Shown piece by piece: positions 27,601 to 31,694 of a stretch of DNA of 31,694 bases. Every line of letters starts with the position of its first letter. The first letter of the stretch is position 1. The stretch lies in IMG/VR virus record IMGVR_UViG_3300047483_000637, positions 1 through 31,694 of that record; one strand, written 5' to 3'. Below the pieces are notes generated by a model. It worked only from the letters and a program-made list of their open reading frames with translations. It was not told the origin of the DNA and did not search any database. A program made the position numbers and the translations under genes. Origin of the DNA: a virus.

Positions 27601-29345
27601 ATGGTTCTTCAGGAACTAGCGGTTCATCGGGTACTGACGGTTCAAGTGGTACTTCAGGTAAATCTGGAACATCAGGGACTAGCGGAACTTCAGGAACAAG
27701 TGGTTCATCGGGCACTAACGGTTCGTCAGGAACTAGTGGTTCGTCAGGAGTATCAGGAACAAGTGGAACTAACGGTTCTTCAGGAACAAGTGGAACTAAT
27801 GGTTCTTCAGGTACTAATGGTTCTTCAGGTACGTCAGGTACTAGTGGAACAAATGGTTCTTCAGGAACTAACGGTTCAAGTGGGACTTCAGGTAAAGCGG
27901 GTACGTCAGGAACAAGTGGTACATCAGGAACTAGCGGTTCTTCAGGAATAAACGGAACATCAGGAACAAGTGGTACATCAGGTTCTTCAGGGACTAGTGG
28001 TACATCAGGTTCTTCAGGAATAAATGGAACATCAGGAACAAGTGGTACATCAGGTTCTTCAGGGACTAGTGGTACATCAGGTTCTTCAGGAATAAATGGA
28101 ACATCAGGAACAAGTGGTTCATCAGGGACAAATGGTTCAAGTGGAACTTCAGGTAAGGCTGGTACATCAGGAACAAGCGGAACTTCAGGAACAAATGGTT
28201 CTTCAGGAACAAGTGGTTCATCAGGGACAAATGGTTCAAGTGGAACTTCAGGTTCTTCAGGTGTTGACGGTATAAATGGAACTGACGGTTCTTCAGGAAC
28301 TAGTGGCTCATCAGGTGTAAATGGTACTTCAGGCACTAATGGTTCAAGTGGAACTTCAGGTAAGGCTGGAACATCAGGGACTAGCGGAACTTCAGGAACA
28401 AGTGGTTCTTCTGGTATAAATGGAACGCCAGGTTCTAACGGGACAAGTGGAACATCAGGGACAAGTGGTTCTTCGGGTACTAATGGTTCTTCGGGTATAA
28501 ATGGAACACCAGGTTCTAACGGTACCTCAGGAACATCAGGAACAAGTGGTTCTTCAGGTATAAATGGAACACCAGGTTCTAACGGAACAAGTGGAACTTC
28601 GGGTAAAGCAGGTACATCAGGTACAAGTGGAACATCAGGAACAAGTGGTTCTTCAGGTATAAACGGAACTCCAGGTTCTAATGGAACTTCGGGAACGAGT
28701 GGTTCTTCAGGTAAAGCGGGTACATCAGGTACTTCAGGTACAAGTGGTTCAAGTGGAACATCAGTTGCGGTTAGTGGGACATTGGATAGATACGTTAAAT
28801 TTACATCACCAACTACTATAGGTGACTCAACGTTCCCTATCACCGATAACACTACTTTAGGGGCGTTAGAAATGGGAACTTACGCTAATTCTGAGAGATA
28901 TTATGAAGAAGATTATTCAAATCACAATTTAGCGGTAGTAGGTGGTGGTAGACCACAAAGTACTCGTAATATATTAATAAACAGAATTGCACTAAATAGT
29001 GCGGATGAATTGTATATTGAACTTACTAACCCATATTATTTTGATGTACTTCAGAATAAAGTGTATGGTGTTGAAATATATTTAGTGGCTACTGAAGGGT
29101 CAACAGGTGATTGTGATTATCGACTGTATACAGGAGCAATTAAAAATATTGGTGGTGTTGCCACACTTGTAGGACCAGGATTTACTGAAATTATTTCGGC
29201 ACAAGATTCTAATTTATTTAGAGCGGTTATAACTGCATCGTCATCGCCAGAAAGGTTACGAGTTGTGATAATCAATCAATCACCGTCTAAAGATATACAA
29301 GTTGCTGCAAGAATTAATACGATAACACTAGACTTATTTAGTTAA
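21609..29345 (+). CDS. Giant collagen-like (Gly-X-Y) tail fibre with two globular inserts
   Basis: 2578 residues; ATG 21609 (or 21612), 13 bases after the previous stop. Residues 1-247 are a non-repetitive N-terminal part, probably the virion anchor, ending in two short copies of a beta repeat (GGTFF... SITGM; GGTYF... IITGI). Three blocks of uninterrupted Gly-X-Y follow: about 248-1006, 1093-1183 and 1333-2385, mostly GTS and GSS triplets. Insert 1 (1007-1092) is unrecognised. Insert 2 (1184-1332) looks like a C1q/TNF jelly roll. Residues 2386-2578 are a C-terminal domain, probably for trimerisation or receptor binding. Prolines are absent from the repeats until about residue 2270, so collagen-type triple helix is unproven; a related polyglycine-II-like or other extended trimer is possible. 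Expected to be a very long, thin fibre. No signal peptide. Confidence 0.82.
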   Translation: MMSFDYKNPVSANVVFGPISVDRANVEGTNFSVDSIGGYMEVYNLSDLIWTIPNDVLINGGAVEYSGNSIPINFSYNVPYGTSNEIRLYNDGISSGRRRLGMLVYVHETDLTYQYVIPDYTTLFNNAETAGSLTEVSTGYMCFNDTPQGELFLNAWTASTIEGVGGVTHNDARWRIADLNDTYITGGTFFTGASGINNYIELYDNSGNTVSITGMTDINVTGGTYFSASSEIHLYNNIGDTIIITGITATNSGTSGTSGSSGTSGSSGINGSSGTSGSSGTSGSSGTSGTNGSSGTSGTSGSSGTSGISGTSGTDGSSGTDGSSGTSGTSGTSGTSGTNGSSGTSGSSGTSGTSGISGTSGTSGIDGSSGTSGIDGSSGTSGIDGSSGTSGSSGESGTSGTSGSSGVDGINGTDGSSGTSGSSGISGTSGTNGSSGTSGTSGTNGSSGTSGSSGTSGTDGSSGTDGSSGTNGSSGTDGSSGTSGSSGVNGSSGTSGSSGESGSSGTSGSSGVDGINGTDGSSGTSGSSGESGTSGTSGTSGTNGSSGTNGSSGTNGSSGTSGSSGTSGESGTSGTSGSSGLSGVNGTDGSSGTSGSSGESGTSGTSGSSGVDGINGTDGSSGTSGSSGESGTSGTSGTNGSSGTSGTSGTSGTNGSSGTSGTSGTSGTSGTSGSSGTSGSSGTSGSSGTSGTSGSSGTSGSSGESGTSGTSGSSGVDGINGTDGSSGTSGSSGESGSAGTSGSSGTSGTNGSSGTSGSSGTDGSSGTSGSSGTDGSSGESGTSGTDGSSGTSGTDGSSGTSGSSGESGSSGTSGSSGVDGINGTDGSSGVSGSSGTDGSSGTSGTSGTNGSSGTSGSSGTNGSSGTSGTSGTDGSSGTSGSSGTDGSSGTSGTSGSSGTSGTSGTNGSSGTSGESGSAGTSGSSGVDGINGTDGSSGTSGSSGTDGSSGTSGSSGTSGTSGTNGSSGTSGSSGTSGSSGTSGSSGTSGTSGTSGTSGSSGTSGSSGVSADYIGNSTDCIDLSTLVVGTNITITTSVGLSYTIAQHLIVAYDNSNHFHGDVISYNPSTGSLTLQITEIDGSGNYCTWETNLDGASGGDGTSGTSGTSGTNGSSGTSGSAGTSGSSGVDGINGTDGSSGTSGSAGTSGSSGTNGSSGTSGTSGTNGSSGTSGTSGSSGTSGSSGTSPTGLVASDYVVQGYLSTNQSIPSNVDTIIQFIDDFDPNNWWDVSTYRFTPTIAGYYNVTLEVFWQTATVANNQYNSQIRKNGNQTFIWQNQTTTSAGVSQGNNKIIYFNGTTDYVEFTGYNGDPTSRNLEGGSNRSTSYFSAYLIVGGGTSGSSGTSGSSGTSGTSGASGSSGTSGSSGTSGTSGTNGSSGTNGSSGTSGSSGVSGTSGTSGTSGSSGTSGSSGTSGSSGVNGTSGTSGTSGTNGSSGTSGSSGTSGSSGTSGTSGVSGTSGTSGTSGSSGTNGSSGTSGTSGTNGSSGTSGTSGTNGSSGTSGSSGVDGINGTDGSSGTSGSSGINGTSGTSGVSGTSGTSGSSGVSGTSGTSGTSGSSGTNGSSGTSGTSGSSGTSGSSGTSGTSGTNGSSGTSGTNGSSGTSGSSGTSGTSGSSGTNGSSGTSGTNGSSGTSGTSGTNGSSGTNGSSGTSGTSGTNGSSGTSGSSGVDGINGTDGSSGVSGTSGTSGSSGVSGTSGTSGTNGSSGTSGTNGSSGTSGSSGTSGSSGVSGTSGTSGSSGVSGTSGTSGTSGTSGTNGSSGTSGTNGSSGTSGTSGTSGSSGTNGSSGTNGSSGTNGSSGTSGKAGTSGTSGTSGTNGSSGTSGSSGTNGSSGVDGINGTDGSSGTSGSSGINGTSGTSGTSGSSGTSGTSGSSGTNGSSGTSGTNGSSGTSGSSGTNGSSGTSGTSGSSGVSGTSGTSGTNGSSGTSGTNGSSGTSGSSGTSGTSGSSGTNGSSGTSGKAGTSGTSGTSGTNGSSGTSGSSGVSGTSGTSGSSGVDGINGTDGSSGTSGSSGTDGSSGTSGKSGTSGTSGTSGTSGSSGTNGSSGTSGSSGVSGTSGTNGSSGTSGTNGSSGTNGSSGTSGTSGTNGSSGTNGSSGTSGKAGTSGTSGTSGTSGSSGINGTSGTSGTSGSSGTSGTSGSSGINGTSGTSGTSGSSGTSGTSGSSGINGTSGTSGSSGTNGSSGTSGKAGTSGTSGTSGTNGSSGTSGSSGTNGSSGTSGSSGVDGINGTDGSSGTSGSSGVNGTSGTNGSSGTSGKAGTSGTSGTSGTSGSSGINGTPGSNGTSGTSGTSGSSGTNGSSGINGTPGSNGTSGTSGTSGSSGINGTPGSNGTSGTSGKAGTSGTSGTSGTSGSSGINGTPGSNGTSGTSGSSGKAGTSGTSGTSGSSGTSVAVSGTLDRYVKFTSPTTIGDSTFPITDNTTLGALEMGTYANSERYYEEDYSNHNLAVVGGGRPQSTRNILINRIALNSADELYIELTNPYYFDVLQNKVYGVEIYLVATEGSTGDCDYRLYTGAIKNIGGVATLVGPGFTEIISAQDSNLFRAVITASSSPERLRVVIINQSPSKDIQVAARINTITLDLFS
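22352..24627 (+). repeat. Gly-X-Y repeat block A (proline-free)
   Basis: About 759 codons of 9-base-unit repeats, mainly Gly-Thr-Ser-Gly-Ser-Ser. Six copies of VDGINGTDGSSG lie at 22827, 23142, 23439, 23754, 24060 and 24384, spaced 297-324 bases. X/Y positions also hold Asp, Asn, Glu, Val, Ile and Ala. Confidence 0.95.
22690..22770 (+). repeat. Exact 27-base tandem repeat, three copies
   Basis: Bases 22690-22716, 22717-22743 and 22744-22770 are identical and encode three copies of a nine-residue unit containing GIDGSSGTS. Complete identity in a region where synonymous codons otherwise vary points to recent slippage or unequal recombination. Confidence 0.9.
24628..24886 (+). other. Globular insert 1 within the collagen-like fibre
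   Basis: About 86 residues of ordinary sequence (beginning VSADYIGNSTDCIDLSTL, ending near CTWETNLDGA) break the Gly-X-Y run. It has two cysteines, about 55-60 residues apart, that could pair, and beta-type alternation. Family not recognised; likely a side domain or trimer-nucleating knob. Confidence 0.7.
24887..25157 (+). repeat. Gly-X-Y repeat block B (short spacer)
   Basis: About 90 codons of Gly-X-Y between the two globular inserts, with one VDGINGTDGSSG copy at 24984. Confidence 0.93.
25158..25605 (+). other. C1q/TNF-like globular insert 2 within the collagen-like fibre
   Basis: About 149 residues with the order of features of a C1q head: an entry segment, 'TFTP'-like RFTPTIAGYYNVTLEVFW, then QIRKNGNQTFIW, then a polar stretch, NNKIIYFNGTTDYVEFTGYN and an exit strand STSYFSAYLIVGG. 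The 'F.p..aGyY.v...v' and 'i.kNg' and 'gDyVe....' and 'syFsayl' elements are those of the C1q/TNF superfamily, whose members trimerise and bind diverse ligands. Fold assignment is by motif only. Confidence 0.65.
26100..27166 (+). repeat. Exact 86-base direct repeat, 981 bases apart
   Basis: Bases 26100-26185 and 27081-27166 are identical and include the GTG-spelled VDGINGTDG box, followed by GTSGSSGINGTSG. The offset of 981 bases equals 327 codons, so the frame is preserved. It marks a segmental duplication longer than one super-repeat unit. Confidence 0.85.
26621..26842 (+). repeat. Exact 78-base direct repeat, 144 bases apart
   Basis: Bases 26621-26698 and 26765-26842 are identical, encoding the same GSSGVSGTSGTSGSSGVSG run. 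The offset is 48 codons, keeping frame and Gly phase. Confidence 0.85.
27945..28097 (+). repeat. 72-base tandem repeat, two full copies plus start of a third
   Basis: Units begin at 27945, 28017 and 28089 (GGAATAAAC/T). The first two full copies (27945-28016, 28017-28088) differ at one base. Each encodes 24 residues (GINGTSGTSGTSGSSGTSGT...). Recent tandem duplication. Confidence 0.88.
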
Positions 29346-29381
29346 AATTGGTAATAAAAAACTTTAATATAAAAATATATA

Positions 29382-31136
29382 ATGGCTAAAAAGGGATATA
29401 CGATAAATGCACCTTCAGGTGTTACTATTAATGACACCGTTTTTAAAGAAGTTGGTGATGTTGACCCTACGGAGATTAAAACCGAGAAGTTAAGAAACGT
29501 CCAAGGGAGAACTACATATATTGTTGTTGATTCCCAAGGTTATATGGGTAAACAAACGGTATTTGCAGGAACATCAGGAACAAGTGGTTCTTCGGGAATT
29601 AACGGAACTCCAGGGTCTAATGGGACCTCAGGAACAAGTGGTTCTTCAGGTAGAGCTGGTACATCAGGTACAAGCGGAACTTCGGGAACAAGTGGGTCTT
29701 CAGGGACAAGTGGTTCTTCAGGTATAAATGGAACACCAGGTTCTAACGGAACAAGTGGTTCTTCAGGTACAAACGGTTCAAGTGGAACTTCAGGAACAAG
29801 TGGTTCTTCAGGAATAAACGGAACGCCAGGTTCTAATGGAACTTCAGGTTCATCAGGTAAAGCGGGTACTTCGGGAACAAGTGGCACTTCAGGAACATCA
29901 GGGTCTTCAGGAATAAACGGAACGCCAGGTTCTAATGGAACGTCAGGTTCAAGTGGAACAAGCGGTTCTTCAGGTACATCAGGGTCTAGTGGTGTTAATG
30001 GACCGACAGGTAGTCCTGGCCGTGATGGTACCTCAGGTGTTAATGGTCGTGACGGTTCGCCAGGTTCAAACGGAACTTCAGGTTCAAGTGGAACAAGTGG
30101 TTCTTCGGGTACAAGTGGTTCATCAGGAATAAATGGAACACCAGGTTCAAACGGAACTTCAGGTTCAAGTGGAACAAGTGGGTCATCAGGAATAAATGGT
30201 GCACCAGGTTCAAACGGAACTTCAGGTTCTTCAGGTAGAGCGGGTACTTCAGGAACAAGCGGAACTTCAGGAACAAGTGGGTCTTCAGGTATTAATGGTA
30301 CACCAGGTTCAAACGGAACGCCAGGTTCTAACGGAACGCCAGGGTCTAATGGAACGTCAGGTTCATCGGGAATAAATGGAACACCAGGTTCTAATGGAAC
30401 ATCAGGTTCTTCAGGTAGAGCTGGTACGTCAGGAACAAGTGGAACATCAGGTTCTTCAGGGATAAACGGAACGCCAGGTTCTAATGGAACGCCAGGTTCT
30501 AATGGTACATCAGGTTCATCGGGAATAAATGGAACACCAGGGTCTAACGGAACGCCAGGTTCTAATGGTACATCAGGTTCATCGGGAATAAATGGAACGC
30601 CAGGGTCTAACGGAACGCCAGGGTCTAATGGAGGACCTGGTCCTACAGGTAGTCCTGGACCCCCAGGTTCTAACGGTACTTCAGGTATAAATGGAACGCC
30701 AGGTTCTAACGGAACGCCAGGGGGTCCTGGCCCGACAGGTAGTCCTGGCCGTGATGGTACCTCAGGTGTTAATGGTCGTGATGGAGGAACGGGACCTACA
30801 GGTAGTCCTGGACCTCCAGGTTCAAACGGAACGCCAGGGTCTAATGGTACTTCAGGTGTTAGCGGTTCGCCAGGGGGACCTGGCCCGACAGGTAGTCCTG
30901 GACCAACAGGAGGGCCTGGCCCAACAGGTAGTCCTGGACCTATAGGACCTACGGGACCTCCAGGACCTCCAGGAGGTGGAGGTGGAGGTAGTATCCCATT
31001 TAGTATATGTGGTGAATCTTGTGGTGAACTTATATCTATTGATGTGTGTGAAGACCCTAAAGCAGGTACGATAGTAGTGAGTTATTTAACCGCAGGATGT
31101 GGAAAACTCTCGTACGTTTTTCCTATGTTTCGATAA
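29382..31136 (+). CDS. Second collagen-like fibre protein, proline-containing, Cys-rich tip
   Basis: 584 residues. Residues 1-62 are a non-repetitive N-terminal domain (MAKKGYTINAPSGVTINDTV to VDSQGYMGKQTVFA), probably for docking. Residues 63-530 are uninterrupted Gly-X-Y, first sharing the GINGTPGSNGTSG and GRAGTSG units with the end of the 2578-residue gene, then becoming more collagen-like (GPTGSPGRDG, GPTGSPGPPG, GPTGPPGPPG). A GGGGGG hinge at about 530-535 leads to a 49-residue tip with five cysteines (SICGESCGELISIDVCEDP, then TAGCGKL). Proline at the Y position is the site hydroxylated in animal collagen. The leader is A/T-rich with no Shine-Dalgarno. It lies 36 bases after the giant fibre gene and ends at a bidirectional terminator. 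Likely a second, shorter fibre or a partner of the giant one. Confidence 0.78.
   Translation: MAKKGYTINAPSGVTINDTVFKEVGDVDPTEIKTEKLRNVQGRTTYIVVDSQGYMGKQTVFAGTSGTSGSSGINGTPGSNGTSGTSGSSGRAGTSGTSGTSGTSGSSGTSGSSGINGTPGSNGTSGSSGTNGSSGTSGTSGSSGINGTPGSNGTSGSSGKAGTSGTSGTSGTSGSSGINGTPGSNGTSGSSGTSGSSGTSGSSGVNGPTGSPGRDGTSGVNGRDGSPGSNGTSGSSGTSGSSGTSGSSGINGTPGSNGTSGSSGTSGSSGINGAPGSNGTSGSSGRAGTSGTSGTSGTSGSSGINGTPGSNGTPGSNGTPGSNGTSGSSGINGTPGSNGTSGSSGRAGTSGTSGTSGSSGINGTPGSNGTPGSNGTSGSSGINGTPGSNGTPGSNGTSGSSGINGTPGSNGTPGSNGGPGPTGSPGPPGSNGTSGINGTPGSNGTPGGPGPTGSPGRDGTSGVNGRDGGTGPTGSPGPPGSNGTPGSNGTSGVSGSPGGPGPTGSPGPTGGPGPTGSPGPIGPTGPPGPPGGGGGGSIPFSICGESCGELISIDVCEDPKAGTIVVSYLTAGCGKLSYVFPMFR
29568..30971 (+). repeat. 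Gly-X-Y repeat block D (proline-rich towards its end)
   Basis: About 468 Gly-X-Y codons in frame. GINGTPGSNG recurs many times, and two near-identical GSPGRDGTSGVNGRDG cassettes begin near 30013 and 30742. The last 110 codons are dominated by GPT, GSP, GPP and GGP triplets. Confidence 0.95.
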
Positions 31137-31140
31137 TAAT

Positions 31141-31172
31141 AAAAAAAGGTCAGAATATTCTGACCTTTTTTT
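31141..31172. terminator. Perfect palindromic bidirectional terminator between convergent genes
   Basis: Seven A, then GGTCAGAATATTCTGACC (31148-31165, a perfect palindrome), then seven T. The symmetry gives a stem with a T-run for both directions, ending the fibre transcript on the plus strand and the oxygenase transcript on the minus strand. The oxygenase stop codon (31171-31173) overlaps its edge. Confidence 0.93.
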
Positions 31173-31694
31173 ATTTATAATGACTACCACCCACCCATAG
31201 AACAAAACTTCGTCTAGTTCCTTTGGTTACTTTAGTAACTCGGTGCATCATATAACTTGGGAAAATAACTACAACTCCCGCTCCTCTCGCGGCATTTTGT
31301 ATGTTTTGACCTCCCGACCAAATTTGTAAATCACCACCTTCATATTCATCTGAATCTGATAGTTGTACGGTAATTGATACTTTTCTATGACTAGGAGAAC
31401 CAGGACCAATATCTTGATGCCAATCATAATGGCCTTCATTTTTGTCATAATACTCAGTGTATTGAATTTCTTCGTCGGCACTTATTAAATCGAACCCCCA
31501 TATTTTGTTGGCCTCGGTAGATAAATCCATTAGTTTTTTGTAAACCCATAACCATTCATTGGTTTTTGGAATCCATTTAATTGATGAACTTCTAATTTCT
31601 GATGAAGTCGTTTCTTCACTTTCTCCAATAATGGTGGCTTTTTTAAAGGGTAAATTACTAACACCCTCATATATTCGGTTTAATTCTTCTTTAC
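31171..31694 (-). CDS. 2-oxoglutarate/Fe(II)-dependent dioxygenase, prolyl-hydroxylase superfamily (5' end outside window)
   Basis: At least 174 residues are visible; the frame stays open to the window edge, reading upstream through KWIPKTNEWLWVYKKL, so the ATG at 31530 is internal. The core is a double-stranded beta-helix with an HYDWHQD segment whose H-x-D (HQD, near 31419-31411) supplies two iron ligands. Next come RKVSITVQLSD, the YEGGDLQI turn, FPSYMMHRV with the third iron-binding His (near 31245), and KGTRRSFVLW whose Arg (near 31215) should bind 2-oxoglutarate. The pattern matches the PKHD-type/phage family often found in T4-like genomes rather than strict animal collagen P4H, which has Lys for the co-substrate. 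The substrate is unknown; candidates are proline in the neighbouring collagen-like fibres, other phage or host proteins, or nucleic acid. It is transcribed towards the fibre genes. Confidence 0.88.
   Translation of the reverse strand, partial: KEELNRIYEGVSNLPFKKATIIGESEETTSSEIRSSSIKWIPKTNEWLWVYKKLMDLSTEANKIWGFDLISADEEIQYTEYYDKNEGHYDWHQDIGPGSPSHRKVSITVQLSDSDEYEGGDLQIWSGGQNIQNAARGAGVVVIFPSYMMHRVTKVTKGTRRSFVLWVGGSHYK

Larger units (their letters stand above)
25606..28764 (+). repeat. Gly-X-Y repeat block C (longest; proline appears near its end)
   Basis: About 1,053 codons of Gly-X-Y. VDGINGTDGSSG copies lie at 26112, 26598, 27093, 27579 and 28263, with the first four spaced 486, 495 and 486 bases. 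GKAGTSG units recur. From about 28420 the unit GINGTPGSNGTSG brings in Pro at the Y position. Confidence 0.95.

Noticed and set aside
22381-27951. Several plus-strand frames of 100-175 codons rich in VLQ, VVL and EHQ
   Set aside because: Shifted-frame readings of the same 9-base repeats; the enclosing 2578-codon frame explains them all.
22352-28764. CRISPR-like array
   Set aside because: Repeats are 9-base protein-coding units without unique spacers, in one intact reading frame; no cas genes nearby.
25586-28852. Minus-strand open frame of 1088 codons (PEEPLVPEVP-type repeats), and a similar one at 22304-23593
   Set aside because: These are shadows of the Gly-X-Y array: a 9-base period with no stop in one antisense frame stays open by construction. 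No start context, and codon variation follows the plus-strand Gly-X-Y protein.
31171-31530. Oxygenase starting at the ATG complementary to 31528-31530
   Set aside because: The same frame continues upstream to the window edge with plausible family sequence, so the ATG is internal and the gene is cut by the window.
31171-31694. Calling the oxygenase a true collagen prolyl 4-hydroxylase
   Set aside because: The 2OG-binding residue appears to be Arg, and the family is widespread in phages without collagen-like proteins; the substrate cannot be read from sequence.

Overview
The window reads as part of the genome of a large tailed phage with a contractile tail (T4-like plan), probably infecting a member of the Bacteroidota. 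The phage assignment rests on a T4 gp25-type and a T4 gp6-type baseplate gene side by side, then a long same-strand run of large tail, baseplate and fibre genes, next to class I ribonucleotide reductase genes. The host assignment is inference. It rests on low GC, A/T-rich leaders mostly lacking Shine-Dalgarno sequences (as in Bacteroidota), and a fibre-like protein built of SprB-type repeats, which are best known from the flavobacterial gliding adhesin SprB.

Layout. (i) 1-2840: nucleotide metabolism, with the 3' end of nrdB and a complete nrdA, closed by a clear intrinsic terminator at 2862-2886. (ii) 2933-5238: baseplate wedge genes (gp25-like, gp6-like). (iii) 5357-17895: six large structural genes, most overlapping by 1-14 bases, probably baseplate or tail-tip parts. 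They include a 1630-residue protein with a carboxypeptidase-regulatory-like domain and a strongly hydrophobic segment, a PKD-domain protein, and a 994-residue protein with a region like phage tail protein I. (iv) 17895-31136: a host-recognition block of four fibre or adhesin genes. The first is a SprB-repeat protein with a Pro-Thr linker. The second is a shorter relative with a similar linker and a GTG start. The third is a 2578-residue protein made mostly of Gly-X-Y triplets (GTS/GSS) interrupted by two globular inserts, one of them C1q/TNF-like. The fourth is a 584-residue Gly-X-Y protein richer in proline. (v) 31171-31694, opposite strand: a partial 2-oxoglutarate/Fe(II) dioxygenase of the prolyl-hydroxylase superfamily, convergent with the collagen-like genes and separated from them by a perfect palindromic bidirectional terminator.

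Likely workings. Ribonucleotide reductase would supply dNTPs for replication. The baseplate genes build the tail end, and the last four plus-strand genes probably form long, modular, fast-evolving fibres. Several intergenic gaps carry a common ACTATTTAT(A) motif shortly before the next start, a candidate phage late promoter. The most unusual content is the 13 kb fibre block: SprB repeats, two Pro-Thr linkers, more than 1,400 Gly-X-Y triplet-type codon groups' worth of low-complexity sequence with a higher-order super-repeat, visible recent duplications, a C1q-like insert, and a hydroxylase-family gene next door. No tRNA, CRISPR array, insertion sequence or integrase was seen, and no gene-free stretch exceeds about 131 bases.
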